Assembly (NCBI GenBank): GCA_944390005.1
Contig: CALXOJ010000001.1
Coordinates: forward strand, 208,363-272,362
From: an uncultured Spirochaetota bacterium
GTDB taxonomy: Bacteria; Spirochaetota; Spirochaetia; JAFGXN01
Direction of reading: 5' to 3'
DNA length: 64,000 nt
Positions 43,004-51,400 of this stretch are shown piece after piece. Each line of letters starts with the position of its first letter. The first letter of the stretch is position 1. The position numbers and the translations under genes were made by a program. The notes below the pieces were generated by a model. That model made no database searches and was not told the origin of the DNA. It worked only from the letters and a program-made list of their open reading frames with translations.

Positions 43004-44113
43004 GTGCTGGATGATCTCAAAGCAGCGGTTCGTTCTCTTGGAACAAAAATTGATGAAATTCGAGGGGATCTTGATTTATCCGTATCTGAAGCAAAAATCG
43101 CAGAGAAAGAAGCGCTGACATGTGCGCCCGATTTCTGGAATGATCGGGAAAAGGCTGAAGCTGTTCTAAACGAATTGACGGCAATGAAAAAACGCGTCGA
43201 ATCCTGGAAAAAACTGTTTGGCGATTACGACGACATCATCGAGCTTCTTCAAATGGCGGAAAGCGACAGCGACCCGTCGTGGCAGGAGGAGTTGAGCCGT
43301 TCTTTGTCTGCGGCTGAAAAATTATATGAAGAGCTGCGATTGATTGAACTGCTTAACGGTGAATTCGATCGGGCGGATGCGTATTTGACCATCCATTCGG
43401 GAGCCGGCGGAACGGAGGCGTGCGATTGGGTTTCCATGCTTTACAGGATGTATTTGCGGTGGACCGAAATGCGCGGCTACAAGACCGAATTGCTGGATAT
43501 TTTGGAAGCCGAAGGCGGATTAAAATCGGTGACGGTTCAGATCAAAGGTCTTTACGCTTACGGTTACCTGAAAGGCGAGACCGGTATTCACCGCTTGGTG
43601 CGCATTTCGCCGTTTGATTCCAACGCGCGCCGTCATACGTCGTTCGCCTCTGTTTTTGCTTCACCCGTCATGGATGAAAACATTGAAGTCGACATCCGCC
43701 CCGAAGATTTACGGATCGACACCTACCGTTCGTCGGGCGCAGGCGGTCAGCATGTCAACACGACTGATTCCGCCGTTCGAATCACCCATTTGCCGACAGG
43801 AATTGTCGTTCAGTGCCAGAATGAGCGCAGTCAAATCAAAAACCGTGCGACAGCCATGAATATGCTCCGTTCGCGGCTTTACGATCTTTACAAAAAAGAG
43901 CAGGACGAAGAACGGGAGAAGCAAAACGGCGAGAAAAAAGAGATTTCTTGGGGAAATCAAATCCGCTCGTATGTGTTTCAGCCGTACACAATGGTCAAAG
44001 ATCATCGTACAAAGTACGAAAAAGGCAATATTCAAGCGGTGATGGACGGAAACATTACCGAATTTATGGAAGCGTTTTTGAAATGGGACGCTAAGGGAGA
44101 GTCGGTCGGGTGA
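43004..44113 (+). CDS. prfB: Peptide chain release factor 2, without programmed frameshift
   Basis: The product has 369 residues in one frame from a GTG that follows GAGGTG. It ends translation at UGA and UAA. The stop-recognition tripeptide SPF (202-204) marks RF2, and GGQ (248-250) is the hydrolysis motif. Most bacteria need a +1 frameshift near codon 25; here CGA GGG GAT CTT GAT (codons 20-24) runs through without it, resembling that site minus one T. So the UGA-based feedback is absent. The end overlaps the next gene by 4 bases. Confidence 0.95.
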   Translation: MLDDLKAAVRSLGTKIDEIRGDLDLSVSEAKIAEKEALTCAPDFWNDREKAEAVLNELTAMKKRVESWKKLFGDYDDIIELLQMAESDSDPSWQEELSRSLSAAEKLYEELRLIELLNGEFDRADAYLTIHSGAGGTEACDWVSMLYRMYLRWTEMRGYKTELLDILEAEGGLKSVTVQIKGLYAYGYLKGETGIHRLVRISPFDSNARRHTSFASVFASPVMDENIEVDIRPEDLRIDTYRSSGAGGQHVNTTDSAVRITHLPTGIVVQCQNERSQIKNRATAMNMLRSRLYDLYKKEQDEEREKQNGEKKEISWGNQIRSYVFQPYTMVKDHRTKYEKGNIQAVMDGNITEFMEAFLKWDAKGESVG

Positions 44114-45570
44114 GAATGCGGCGATTACTGTTTTTGGGAATTTTTTCCCTCATGTGCGCCGGCGCTCTGTTTGCCGAAGAGACCGATTACGTCGAGACAC
44201 TCTCATTAAAAGACGGAACAGCCGAGTGGAACGTCGCAGTCTCTTTTTTTGATACACAGAATATCTCGTTGGAAAACCGCTACCTTGCCTCGAGTCTGCC
44301 GCTGAAAATATATACAACGCTTTTGAACTATCAGACGCATATTTTTTCCGACGAAGAGAGGATGAAGTACGCCGAAAAAATCATTGAAAATGCCCGTCAG
44401 ACGATTTTAAAGGAGGCAGCTGATCTGCGTAAGTCGTTTGATGAATTGGATTTCGAAGTTTTCAAGTCGTCAATTTTAAACGCCAGGCAAACGAAAGAGT
44501 GGGAACTTCTTCAAAAAAGAGACGAACTGAACAAAAAAATTCGGTTTTTGGCGGAATTTAAACCGGAAGATATTAAAATTAATCCGGAACGGACCATCGT
44601 TGTTCTGAGAGAGAGTGACAGCAGTGAACTGTTTGCGCCGGTCATTGATAAACAGAAGCAGTTTGCCGAAGAAAAAAAAGCGGATTTGCTGATTTTCGGA
44701 CAGTTGGAAGAGATGGCCGGTTATATTTATTACCGCGTGGGAGCCTATTCGTCGATTTTGGATCGAATCGTTTTTGAGGTTGAAGGTGGCGGCTCTCCCG
44801 ATATCATTGAAGGACAAATTATTGAACATTTAAACGATTTGATTACGGTTGTGATAGGACACGAATGGGCCGATTTGACGGTTGCCGTACTGCCGATTAC
44901 CGCGTCGATTCAAATCGGAGAAAAGTACAGCGGTTCCGGAGTTTTCCGCAACAATAGTATCGAGCCGGGAACTTATGTGATGACCGTTGAAGCTCCGGGA
45001 TATATCGGCGAAGAGGTCGAGTTGGTTCTGAATCCGAAGGAAACCAAAACCCTCTCGGTCGCTTTGATTCGCAATACGGTTCCGCCGGTTGTCATCAATA
45101 CCTATCCTCCCGGAGCCGACGTTTATCTGTCGTCGCTTTGGGTCGGCGCTACGCCGTTTTTGGTTGAAAACGGCGGTTTGAATGAGCCGCTGATGTTGAA
45201 GAAAGACGGTTACCTTGACCTGGTGTCGGCGCTGACTCCCAGCGGAAATACCAATCTCGATTTTGTGATGAAGTCAACGGCGTTCAACCGTGATGAATAC
45301 CTGAAACAGAAGCGAAAGGATTTTTACTTCAATATTGCCGGTCTGGCGATTTCTATTCCGATGACGCTTTTGTCGAGCGGTTATCAAACACGGTTTTTAA
45401 ATTCGATTCCCGACGCGACTGAGGACAACGCCGTTCAGCGGCAGCAGATCATATTTGGATACAAAGCAATGACGATGCTGTTCACCGTCGGTATTGTGCT
45501 CGATGCGATGATGGCTGCCGGGTTAATTATCGATATGATTGATTATATTAAAGTTTATGACAATATGTGA
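44110..45570 (+). CDS. Exported PEGA-domain protein with C-terminal membrane helices
   Basis: The product has 486 residues from a GTG overlapping prfB; an ATG two codons later is also possible. A signal peptide ends near LFAEET (residue 19). Residues about 25-255 are mixed helices and strands without a known motif. Two PEGA-like surface domains follow: one near 265-325 (IEPGTYVMTVEAPGYIGEEVELVL) and one near 330-395 (INTYPPGADVYLSSLWVGATPF). Two membrane helices lie near 415-430 and 455-478. Possibly an envelope protein presenting PEGA repeats. It overlaps an upstream alternative start of ftsY. Confidence 0.7.
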   Translation: MRMRRLLFLGIFSLMCAGALFAEETDYVETLSLKDGTAEWNVAVSFFDTQNISLENRYLASSLPLKIYTTLLNYQTHIFSDEERMKYAEKIIENARQTILKEAADLRKSFDELDFEVFKSSILNARQTKEWELLQKRDELNKKIRFLAEFKPEDIKINPERTIVVLRESDSSELFAPVIDKQKQFAEEKKADLLIFGQLEEMAGYIYYRVGAYSSILDRIVFEVEGGGSPDIIEGQIIEHLNDLITVVIGHEWADLTVAVLPITASIQIGEKYSGSGVFRNNSIEPGTYVMTVEAPGYIGEEVELVLNPKETKTLSVALIRNTVPPVVINTYPPGADVYLSSLWVGATPFLVENGGLNEPLMLKKDGYLDLVSALTPSGNTNLDFVMKSTAFNRDEYLKQKRKDFYFNIAGLAISIPMTLLSSGYQTRFLNSIPDATEDNAVQRQQIIFGYKAMTMLFTVGIVLDAMMAAGLIIDMIDYIKVYDNM

Positions 45571-45578
45571 GGTTGTAT

Positions 45579-46496
45579 ATGGGGATTTTTAATCGAAATA
45601 AAAAAACGGACAGCGAAAAAGAGCATCCGCAGTCAAAAGGATTCCGGCTCTTTTCGTTTCTGAAAGGCGGCGGTCTTTCAGAGGAATTTTACGAACAGTT
45701 GGAAGATTTGATGATTGAAGGCGACGCAGGAGTAAAAACCGCTGTTGAAGTGAGCGAAGAGCTGCGCCGCCGCGTTAAAACCGGAAAGATTGAAGATGAA
45801 GCCGGAGCTCGGCGGTTGCTGCGGGAAATTCTGAAGGAGTCGTTGATTGCCGGCGGCGGTGATTTGGAACCCGATCGTTTAAATGTCGATTTGATTTTAG
45901 GCGTCAACGGCGTCGGTAAAACGACGACAGTCGCCAAAATGGCGCATTTTTACGGAAAACAAATCGGCAGCGACCGTATCGTGTTGGCGGCCGGCGATAC
46001 ATTTCGGGCCGCTGCCGTTGAACAACTTGAACGTCACGGAGAGCGTTTGGGTGTGCGGCTTGTCAAACACGCGGCCGGTGCTGACCCCGGAGCGGTGATT
46101 TACGACGCGGTAGAGAGCGCCAAAGCGCGTAACGCCGCCTTGATTCTCGCCGATACAGCCGGACGGATGCATACAAAATCGCACTTGGTTGAGGAGCTGA
46201 AAAAGATCAACAAAATTCTGGAATCAAAAGGCGGCGATTACCGTTTGCGGAAGTTTTTGGTTTTAGACGCGACAACCGGTCAAAACAGCGTCAGTCAGAC
46301 AGAAGTTTTCAACGATGCGGTCGGCGTCGACGCCGTTATTTTGACGAAAACCGATTCGCTTTCCAAAGGCGGGAATTTGTTTGCGATTTGCCGCCGTTTT
46401 AAACTGCCGATTGCGTTTATGGGAACAGGGGAAAGACTTGATGATTTTCATCCGTTTGATGCCGACTTTTTTTTGAATCGGTTTTTGGGAGAATGA
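45579..46496 (+). CDS. ftsY: Signal recognition particle receptor FtsY
   Basis: The product has 305 residues from the ATG at 45579 (GAGG 7 bases upstream). The N-terminal helical N domain starts almost at once, so the acidic A domain is nearly missing. The GTPase motifs are GVNGVGKTTTVAKMA (about 108-122), DTFRAAAVEQL, DTAGRMHT, and TKTDSLSKGG. It docks SRP-bound ribosomes at the membrane. It overlaps the next gene by 4 bases. Confidence 0.95.
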   Translation: MGIFNRNKKTDSEKEHPQSKGFRLFSFLKGGGLSEEFYEQLEDLMIEGDAGVKTAVEVSEELRRRVKTGKIEDEAGARRLLREILKESLIAGGGDLEPDRLNVDLILGVNGVGKTTTVAKMAHFYGKQIGSDRIVLAAGDTFRAAAVEQLERHGERLGVRLVKHAAGADPGAVIYDAVESAKARNAALILADTAGRMHTKSHLVEELKKINKILESKGGDYRLRKFLVLDATTGQNSVSQTEVFNDAVGVDAVILTKTDSLSKGGNLFAICRRFKLPIAFMGTGERLDDFHPFDADFFLNRFLGE

Positions 46497-47680
46497 AGCG
46501 TTTTTCTTTGTTGTTAACGATGATGTTGTCCGCCTTCTCTCTGTTTGCACAAACAACGTATTATCGAGCCGACAAGTCAGGTGCGGTCTTTAATCAGATC
46601 GGTGTTTCTAGAATCGACGAATTCGAATACGTTTTATCGGTAGAGGATCTCGATAATGCCGTCATTCGTCAGCTTTTTGAAAATCAAAAGGAGATCCGCC
46701 GCTGGGAACGAATTTATGAAGATCGAAAAGCTCGCCCGGGGCAGTGGCAGGAGACAGAGTTGGTCGGTGCAAAAAAACTTTCGACGTCATATTTTGAAAA
46801 CTTCCGCTTGGTAAAAGAGGAAATTTATTTCGAAAACAGAGTTTCGGAAGTCAGAGAGTACCGTTATTCAGGAAGAGATCTCATTTCAACGATTGTCAAA
46901 ACTCCTGACGAGAAGGTGATTTACACGACGACGTATACCCGCGGTTCCAACGGAAGGCTGCTGCGGGCGACCAATACTTTCGAAGACGGCGGAGTCACGT
47001 ACTCCGTTTACGGATTTTTGGATTTCGATTTACGCAACCAAATTCACAATTATAACGGCTATTCGTTTCAATACAACTATTTTAAAGGAAAGTTGACCTC
47101 TTCCGAAGAGTGGATTGGAACCGATTTGGTTTACCGAAAGGTAGAACAAGACGAAAATGGAGAAGCGGTGGAAGAAGATTTCACGCAAGATAAGAAAATT
47201 GTTCGGAGTTTTGATGAGGACGACCGCGTTATTAAAGAGGTTACTTATATCGGTTCGTCGAAAATCGTTATTGATTATACGTATAATGATGATGATCTCG
47301 TTTCGGAAAAATATATCAGCTCCGACGGACGGCGGGAGCGGGTAACTTACGAATACGATGAGGAGGGAGAACTGAGCAAAAGTGTTGTTTTTATTAACGG
47401 TGTTTTGACAAGGGAGTTGGTGTACGCTGAATCGGCTCAGGACTACACCGAGACCGTTTACCGCAACGGCGCACCGTTTATCCGCATCGTTTTTAAAGAC
47501 AACATTGAGGTGGAAAACGAATTGCTTTTTACCGCTTCTTCGTCAGCTCAGACCGCCGCAGAAACCTCAAACGAAGGTGAAACCTCAAACGAAGGTGAAG
47601 CCTCAAACGAAGGTGAAACCTCAAACGAAGGTGAAACTTCAAACGAAGGTGAAACTTCAAACGAAGGTGAGAGTTTATGA
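46493..47680 (+). CDS. Exported protein with YD-like repeats and a tandem-repeat acidic C-terminus
   Basis: The product has 395 residues; signal peptide cleavage near SLFAQ (residue 20). The body (about 100-340) is rich in beta-strand hairpins of the form YTYNDDDLVSEKY and VTYEYDEEGELSKSVVF, reminiscent of YD/RHS or MORN-like repeats. The final 38 residues are six copies of ETSNEG encoded by an 18-base tandem repeat. No enzyme motif. It sits between ftsY and lolC, overlapping both. Possibly a surface or periplasmic protein handled by the Lol export system; inference only. Confidence 0.7.
   Translation: MKRFSLLLTMMLSAFSLFAQTTYYRADKSGAVFNQIGVSRIDEFEYVLSVEDLDNAVIRQLFENQKEIRRWERIYEDRKARPGQWQETELVGAKKLSTSYFENFRLVKEEIYFENRVSEVREYRYSGRDLISTIVKTPDEKVIYTTTYTRGSNGRLLRATNTFEDGGVTYSVYGFLDFDLRNQIHNYNGYSFQYNYFKGKLTSSEEWIGTDLVYRKVEQDENGEAVEEDFTQDKKIVRSFDEDDRVIKEVTYIGSSKIVIDYTYNDDDLVSEKYISSDGRRERVTYEYDEEGELSKSVVFINGVLTRELVYAESAQDYTETVYRNGAPFIRIVFKDNIEVENELLFTASSSAQTAAETSNEGETSNEGEASNEGETSNEGETSNEGETSNEGESL
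47561..47668 (+). repeat. Six tandem copies of an 18-base unit in coding sequence
   Basis: The unit GAAACCTCAAACGAAGGT occurs six times end to end (copies begin at 47561, 47579, 47597, 47615, 47633, 47651). Copy 3 has a G change (Ala for Thr) and copies 5-6 a silent C-to-T. It encodes ETSNEG. Length changes by whole units keep the frame. Confidence 0.95.
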
Positions 47681-48921
47681 GTTCGTCGGCGCTGTTTCGT
47701 TCTCTTTACATTGCTTACCGCATTCTTTTTCGCAGTCGTTCACGAGGGAAACGGCTGCTGAGTCTCCTTTTGACCGGAACATTGGCGTGCGGCATCTTTG
47801 CGTTGATTTTGATTCTCAGCATTATGAACGGACTGCAGTCCGGTTATATCGATGCCATAGTCGAAGTCTCTTCGTATCATATGAGAATCGGAAATATCAG
47901 TTTGAGCGAAGAGCAATCGGAGCAAATTCGTGCGCTGCCGAACGTTGCTTCGATCATTCCGTTTTGTGAAACACAAACTGTCGCAATCGGCAAAAACGGG
48001 CGTTTTTTCGGCTATCTGCTGCGCGCCGTTCCCGAAAATTGGCAAGAGGCGGATCCCGGAATGGCAAAGCAGTTGACCGAAGTGAGAGGCCGTCTCTCTT
48101 TCGGTCGGCCGAACGCGGTTTTTATCAGCCGAACCGTCGCGCTGAACATGGGGCTTTTGATCGGCGATGAACTGCAGCTGATTTCGTTGAGCGCTCCGGA
48201 ATTTTCGCTTTTAAAGCCGCCGATTCAGACGTTTACTGTCGCCGGAATTTATGAAACCGCCTTTCACGAAATTGATGAGCTTCTGATTTTAACCGAATCA
48301 GAGAGTCTGAATTCCGATTTTTCACTCAATCCGACGGTTTACGGTATTAAATTGAAAAACCGTTTTGCCGATGAGCGAACAGCAGCCGCTTTAAAGAAAA
48401 TTGTGCCTCCGCAAGCGCAAATCGAAAGCTGGCGCAGCTTTCATCGTTCGTTTTTCAGTGCTCTGAAAATTGAAAAATTTGCAATGTCGTTTTTACTCAG
48501 TTTGGCGGCGGCCGTTGTCGTTCTGAATCTCTACTTCATGATTAAACGGCTGGTTTTCGAAAAGCAGAAAGAGATTGCCGTTTTCAAAGCGATGGGAATT
48601 TCTCCGCGGGAAATTCGCCTTTCGTTTTTGTTTGTTGGGATTTTAATGGGAACGGTGGCTGTGCTGCTCGGCGTTTCTCTCGGATTGTTGGCGACAGTTC
48701 GCTTTTCCGAGCTGATTTTGTTTATCGAGGCGCTGTTTTTTTCGATTCCGGGCGGTTTTGTTCCCGATTTTCGATTTTTTTACGATTTGCCGATCCGAAT
48801 CGATTTTGCCGAGGTGGCGTTCATTGCCGGTCTGAGTTTGGCGGCGGCAGCGGCGGCTTCCGGAGCGGCGACGGCGCGCATAACAGCCGTCAAACCGTGC
48901 GAGGTGATGCGTTATGAGTGA
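47677..48921 (+). CDS. lolC: Lipoprotein-releasing ABC transporter permease, LolC/LolE type (first)
   Basis: The product has 414 residues with four membrane helices (about 25-50, 270-300, 315-345 and 375-400) and a large periplasmic domain between the first two, as in LolC/E. LLTGTLACGIFALILILSIMNGLQSG at the first helix and the FtsX-like C-terminal block (EIAVFKAMGISPREIRLSFLFVG) are diagnostic. It releases lipoproteins from the inner membrane toward the outer membrane. ATG overlaps the previous stop; the end overlaps lolD by 8 bases. Confidence 0.88.
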   Translation: MSSSALFRSLYIAYRILFRSRSRGKRLLSLLLTGTLACGIFALILILSIMNGLQSGYIDAIVEVSSYHMRIGNISLSEEQSEQIRALPNVASIIPFCETQTVAIGKNGRFFGYLLRAVPENWQEADPGMAKQLTEVRGRLSFGRPNAVFISRTVALNMGLLIGDELQLISLSAPEFSLLKPPIQTFTVAGIYETAFHEIDELLILTESESLNSDFSLNPTVYGIKLKNRFADERTAAALKKIVPPQAQIESWRSFHRSFFSALKIEKFAMSFLLSLAAAVVVLNLYFMIKRLVFEKQKEIAVFKAMGISPREIRLSFLFVGILMGTVAVLLGVSLGLLATVRFSELILFIEALFFSIPGGFVPDFRFFYDLPIRIDFAEVAFIAGLSLAAAAAASGAATARITAVKPCEVMRYE

Positions 48922-49603
48922 TAACAGCGAAATTCTCCTTTCTGTTGAGAACCTGTCGAAAATTTACGAACCGGGAGAAGAGCGAATTTCGATTTTAAAC
49001 GGCGTCAGTTTTCAGTTGAAACGGAAAGAAAAAATAACCGTTACGGGAACCAGCGGCTGCGGAAAGACGACGCTGCTGAATCTGATTTCCGGATTGGATT
49101 CGGCAAGCGGCGGGGAAGTGAGGATGGAGAATCTCCGTCTTTCGCAGATGAATGAATCGCAGTTGACCGAATACCGGCGAAAATACATCGGTTTTGTTTT
49201 TCAATTCCATCACTTGCTGGAGGATTTTACTGCATTGGAGAACATTTTCCTTCCCGCTTATTTAGGAGGAGAACCGTTTAAAAGCGCCAAAAAGCGCGCG
49301 CAGACCTTGATAGAAAAGGTGGGACTCGCTTCCCGTGCCGATCACTTTCCCGCTCAGCTTTCGGGCGGAGAGTGTCAGCGGATCGCCGTTGCCCGCGCTT
49401 TGATCAACAATCCGCCGTTGATTTTGGCCGATGAACCGACCGGAAACCTTGACGAAACGCATTCCGAAAAGGTGGAAGAGCTGCTTTTCGATATGGTAGA
49501 AAATGAAGGGAAAAGTTTGATTTTGGTAACTCATGATCTTCGCCTGGCAGAAAAGGGAGATGCCCGTTACGTTTTAACCCAAGGGCAGCTGTATTCGCGA
49601 TGA
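48914..49603 (+). CDS. lolD: Lipoprotein-releasing ABC transporter ATPase
   Basis: The product has 229 residues. Walker A GTSGCGKTT (about 43-51), Q-loop, signature LSGGECQR (about 149-156) and Walker B LILADEPTGNLDE (about 170-182) are complete. The YIGFVFQFHHLLEDFTALENI text is typical of LolD/MacB-type ATPases. Flanked on both sides by its permeases, with overlaps of 8 and 4 bases. Confidence 0.92.
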   Translation: MSDNSEILLSVENLSKIYEPGEERISILNGVSFQLKRKEKITVTGTSGCGKTTLLNLISGLDSASGGEVRMENLRLSQMNESQLTEYRRKYIGFVFQFHHLLEDFTALENIFLPAYLGGEPFKSAKKRAQTLIEKVGLASRADHFPAQLSGGECQRIAVARALINNPPLILADEPTGNLDETHSEKVEELLFDMVENEGKSLILVTHDLRLAEKGDARYVLTQGQLYSR

Positions 49604-50901
49604 AAACCGGTGCTTTTTTTTACGCTTTTCGAATGCTCTTTGTTCCGCTTGGCGGCCGCCGTGATTCGGGAAAGGTTCGCGGGGCTGTTTTTGGTATTGT
49701 TTTGTCGCTGATTCCGGTTGTGGTGGTAATTCAAACCGCATCCGGAATGATCGACGGAATCATTAAACGTTATTTGGAAATCGGTTCGTTTCATATTGTC
49801 GGGCAATCTTATTTGAGTGATTTCAACGCAAACGCCGCCGCTGTCGCGGCGGCCGTCAGCGAAGTTCCGGGGGTCAAATCAGCGGTTCCGATCGGAGAAA
49901 GCCATTGTCTTTTGGCCGTCGGCGCTCGTCGAAGCGCCGCTGCCGTTAAAGGCGTACCGCCGTCGTTGTATGAAAACGACGCAGGGTTTGCGCATTATTT
50001 TAAAATTCTTGATGGGGCGTTTGATTTAACCGATGGTTCGGATCTTTTGCTCAGCGATGGGTTGGCGCAAACCCTCGGCGCGGCTGTTGGAGATACGGTG
50101 CGGCTGTTGACTGCGGCAGAGGCGGCAGGTCGTCCTATATTAAAATCGGCGGTTTTTACCGTTTCGGGGATTTTTTCCACCGGTTACTACGAACTGGATC
50201 AAATGACTGCATACATCAGCCGGGATCGGATGAAGGAGCTTTTCAGTTCTCAAGTACGGACGGCAGTCGCAATCAAGTTGACCGATTTGACAGATGAAAC
50301 GGCGGCGCAAATTTCTTCCGAATTGAACAAACGCTTTGGCGGAGAGGGAATTTTTTTTCGTACATGGAAAGAAAAAAACCGCTCTTTGGTAGAAAATCTT
50401 GAAAGCACATTTTTTTTCGTTTCGGTGATTGCCGTGCTGATTGTTTTTTTGGCAGCAGTCAACATTTTTTCCATTATGGTAGCTCTTGAATTGGAAAAAC
50501 GAACAGCAGTCGCCATTTTACGCAGTCTTGGTGTTCCAAAACAGACAATTTTTACCGCCTTTTTATCTGTCGGACTGCTTGTCGGCATTTGCGGCGCTTT
50601 TGTCGGATTGAGTCTCGGTCTCTTGGCTGCTGTCAACCTCAACACTTTGATGGAAGCCGCCGACGCTGCCGCCTCTTTCTTTTTCGGATTGCTGAGCGGA
50701 ATTAACGGCGATGGTTTTTTTCAGCGCGGTATTGAAATTCTGAATAAAGATTATTATCTTGAAGATATACCGTTGGTTATCCAATGGAAACAGGTGTGCG
50801 CAGTCGCGGTTCTGGCTGTTGTCGTTTCAGGTGCGGCAGCTTTGATTCCGGCTGTAGCGGCTGTCAGTCGGAAACCATCGGACGTCATAAAGGATATTTG
50901 A
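49600..50901 (+). CDS. lolE: Lipoprotein-releasing ABC transporter permease, LolC/LolE type (second)
   Basis: The product has 433 residues with the same four-helix FtsX/LolC architecture, about 20 residues longer than the first permease. The C-terminal module reads VALELEKRTAVAILRSLGVPKQTIFTAFLSVGLLVGICG. Two different permeases around one ATPase suggest a LolC-LolD-LolE heteromer. It is followed after one base by mcsA. Confidence 0.88.
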   Translation: MKTGAFFYAFRMLFVPLGGRRDSGKVRGAVFGIVLSLIPVVVVIQTASGMIDGIIKRYLEIGSFHIVGQSYLSDFNANAAAVAAAVSEVPGVKSAVPIGESHCLLAVGARRSAAAVKGVPPSLYENDAGFAHYFKILDGAFDLTDGSDLLLSDGLAQTLGAAVGDTVRLLTAAEAAGRPILKSAVFTVSGIFSTGYYELDQMTAYISRDRMKELFSSQVRTAVAIKLTDLTDETAAQISSELNKRFGGEGIFFRTWKEKNRSLVENLESTFFFVSVIAVLIVFLAAVNIFSIMVALELEKRTAVAILRSLGVPKQTIFTAFLSVGLLVGICGAFVGLSLGLLAAVNLNTLMEAADAAASFFFGLLSGINGDGFFQRGIEILNKDYYLEDIPLVIQWKQVCAVAVLAVVVSGAAALIPAVAAVSRKPSDVIKDI

Positions 50902-50902
50902 T

Positions 50903-51400
50903 ATGAAGTGCGATATTTGCAAAAAAAACGATTCGGTTGTCCACATCAAACAAACACGCGGTAATCATACAATTGATTTGCATTTGTGCGCTTCTTGCGC
51001 GGCGGAACGAGGTATCGAGCAAAAAAATCCTCAGTTGGAAAAGGCTCTGGATACGGTTTTTCATAGTATAGGGGCACTGAAAAATTCGTGGCTTCTGTTC
51101 ACCGGAGAGTCCGAGTGCCCCCACTGCGGGATGGCTTTGAGTCTTCTTTTTAAAAAAGAGGCTGCCGGCTGTCCGCAATGTTATGAGGCTTTTGAAAAAG
51201 AGTTGAACGACAACCATTTTCATGATAAAATTTATTCCGGTCGGATTCCTCAATCGATGGGAATTTATCGAACCGTATTATCGGAAATTCCTGATCGAAA
51301 AAAACAGCTGCAGAAGGCTGTTGCTGCGGAAGATTATGCCGAAGCGCAGCGTCTGAAAGAGGAAATTGAGCAAAAGCAAGAGGCTTTACGCTATGAATAA
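50903..51400 (+). CDS. mcsA: McsA-type zinc-finger, UVR-domain protein
   Basis: The product has 165 residues. Four CxxC pairs are visible: CDIC (3-6), CASC (31-34), CPHC (about 73-76) and CPQC (about 91-94). They suggest two zinc sites. A UVR motif is C-terminal (LQKAVAAEDYAEAQRLKEEIEQKQEAL). In Firmicutes McsA activates the arginine kinase McsB and links it to ClpC. The zinc ligands here are complete, unlike the catalytic residues of its partner. AAAGGA precedes the ATG; it overlaps mcsB by 8 bases. No ctsR gene is present upstream, its place being taken by lolE. Confidence 0.85.
   Translation: MKCDICKKNDSVVHIKQTRGNHTIDLHLCASCAAERGIEQKNPQLEKALDTVFHSIGALKNSWLLFTGESECPHCGMALSLLFKKEAAGCPQCYEAFEKELNDNHFHDKIYSGRIPQSMGIYRTVLSEIPDRKKQLQKAVAAEDYAEAQRLKEEIEQKQEALRYE

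Noticed and set aside
43061-43078. Active programmed frameshift in prfB
   Set aside because: The frame is continuous through the site with no stop codon, so no shift is required.
47561-47668. CRISPR-like regular repeat
   Set aside because: The units abut with no spacers, are 18 bases long and lie in frame in a coding gene.
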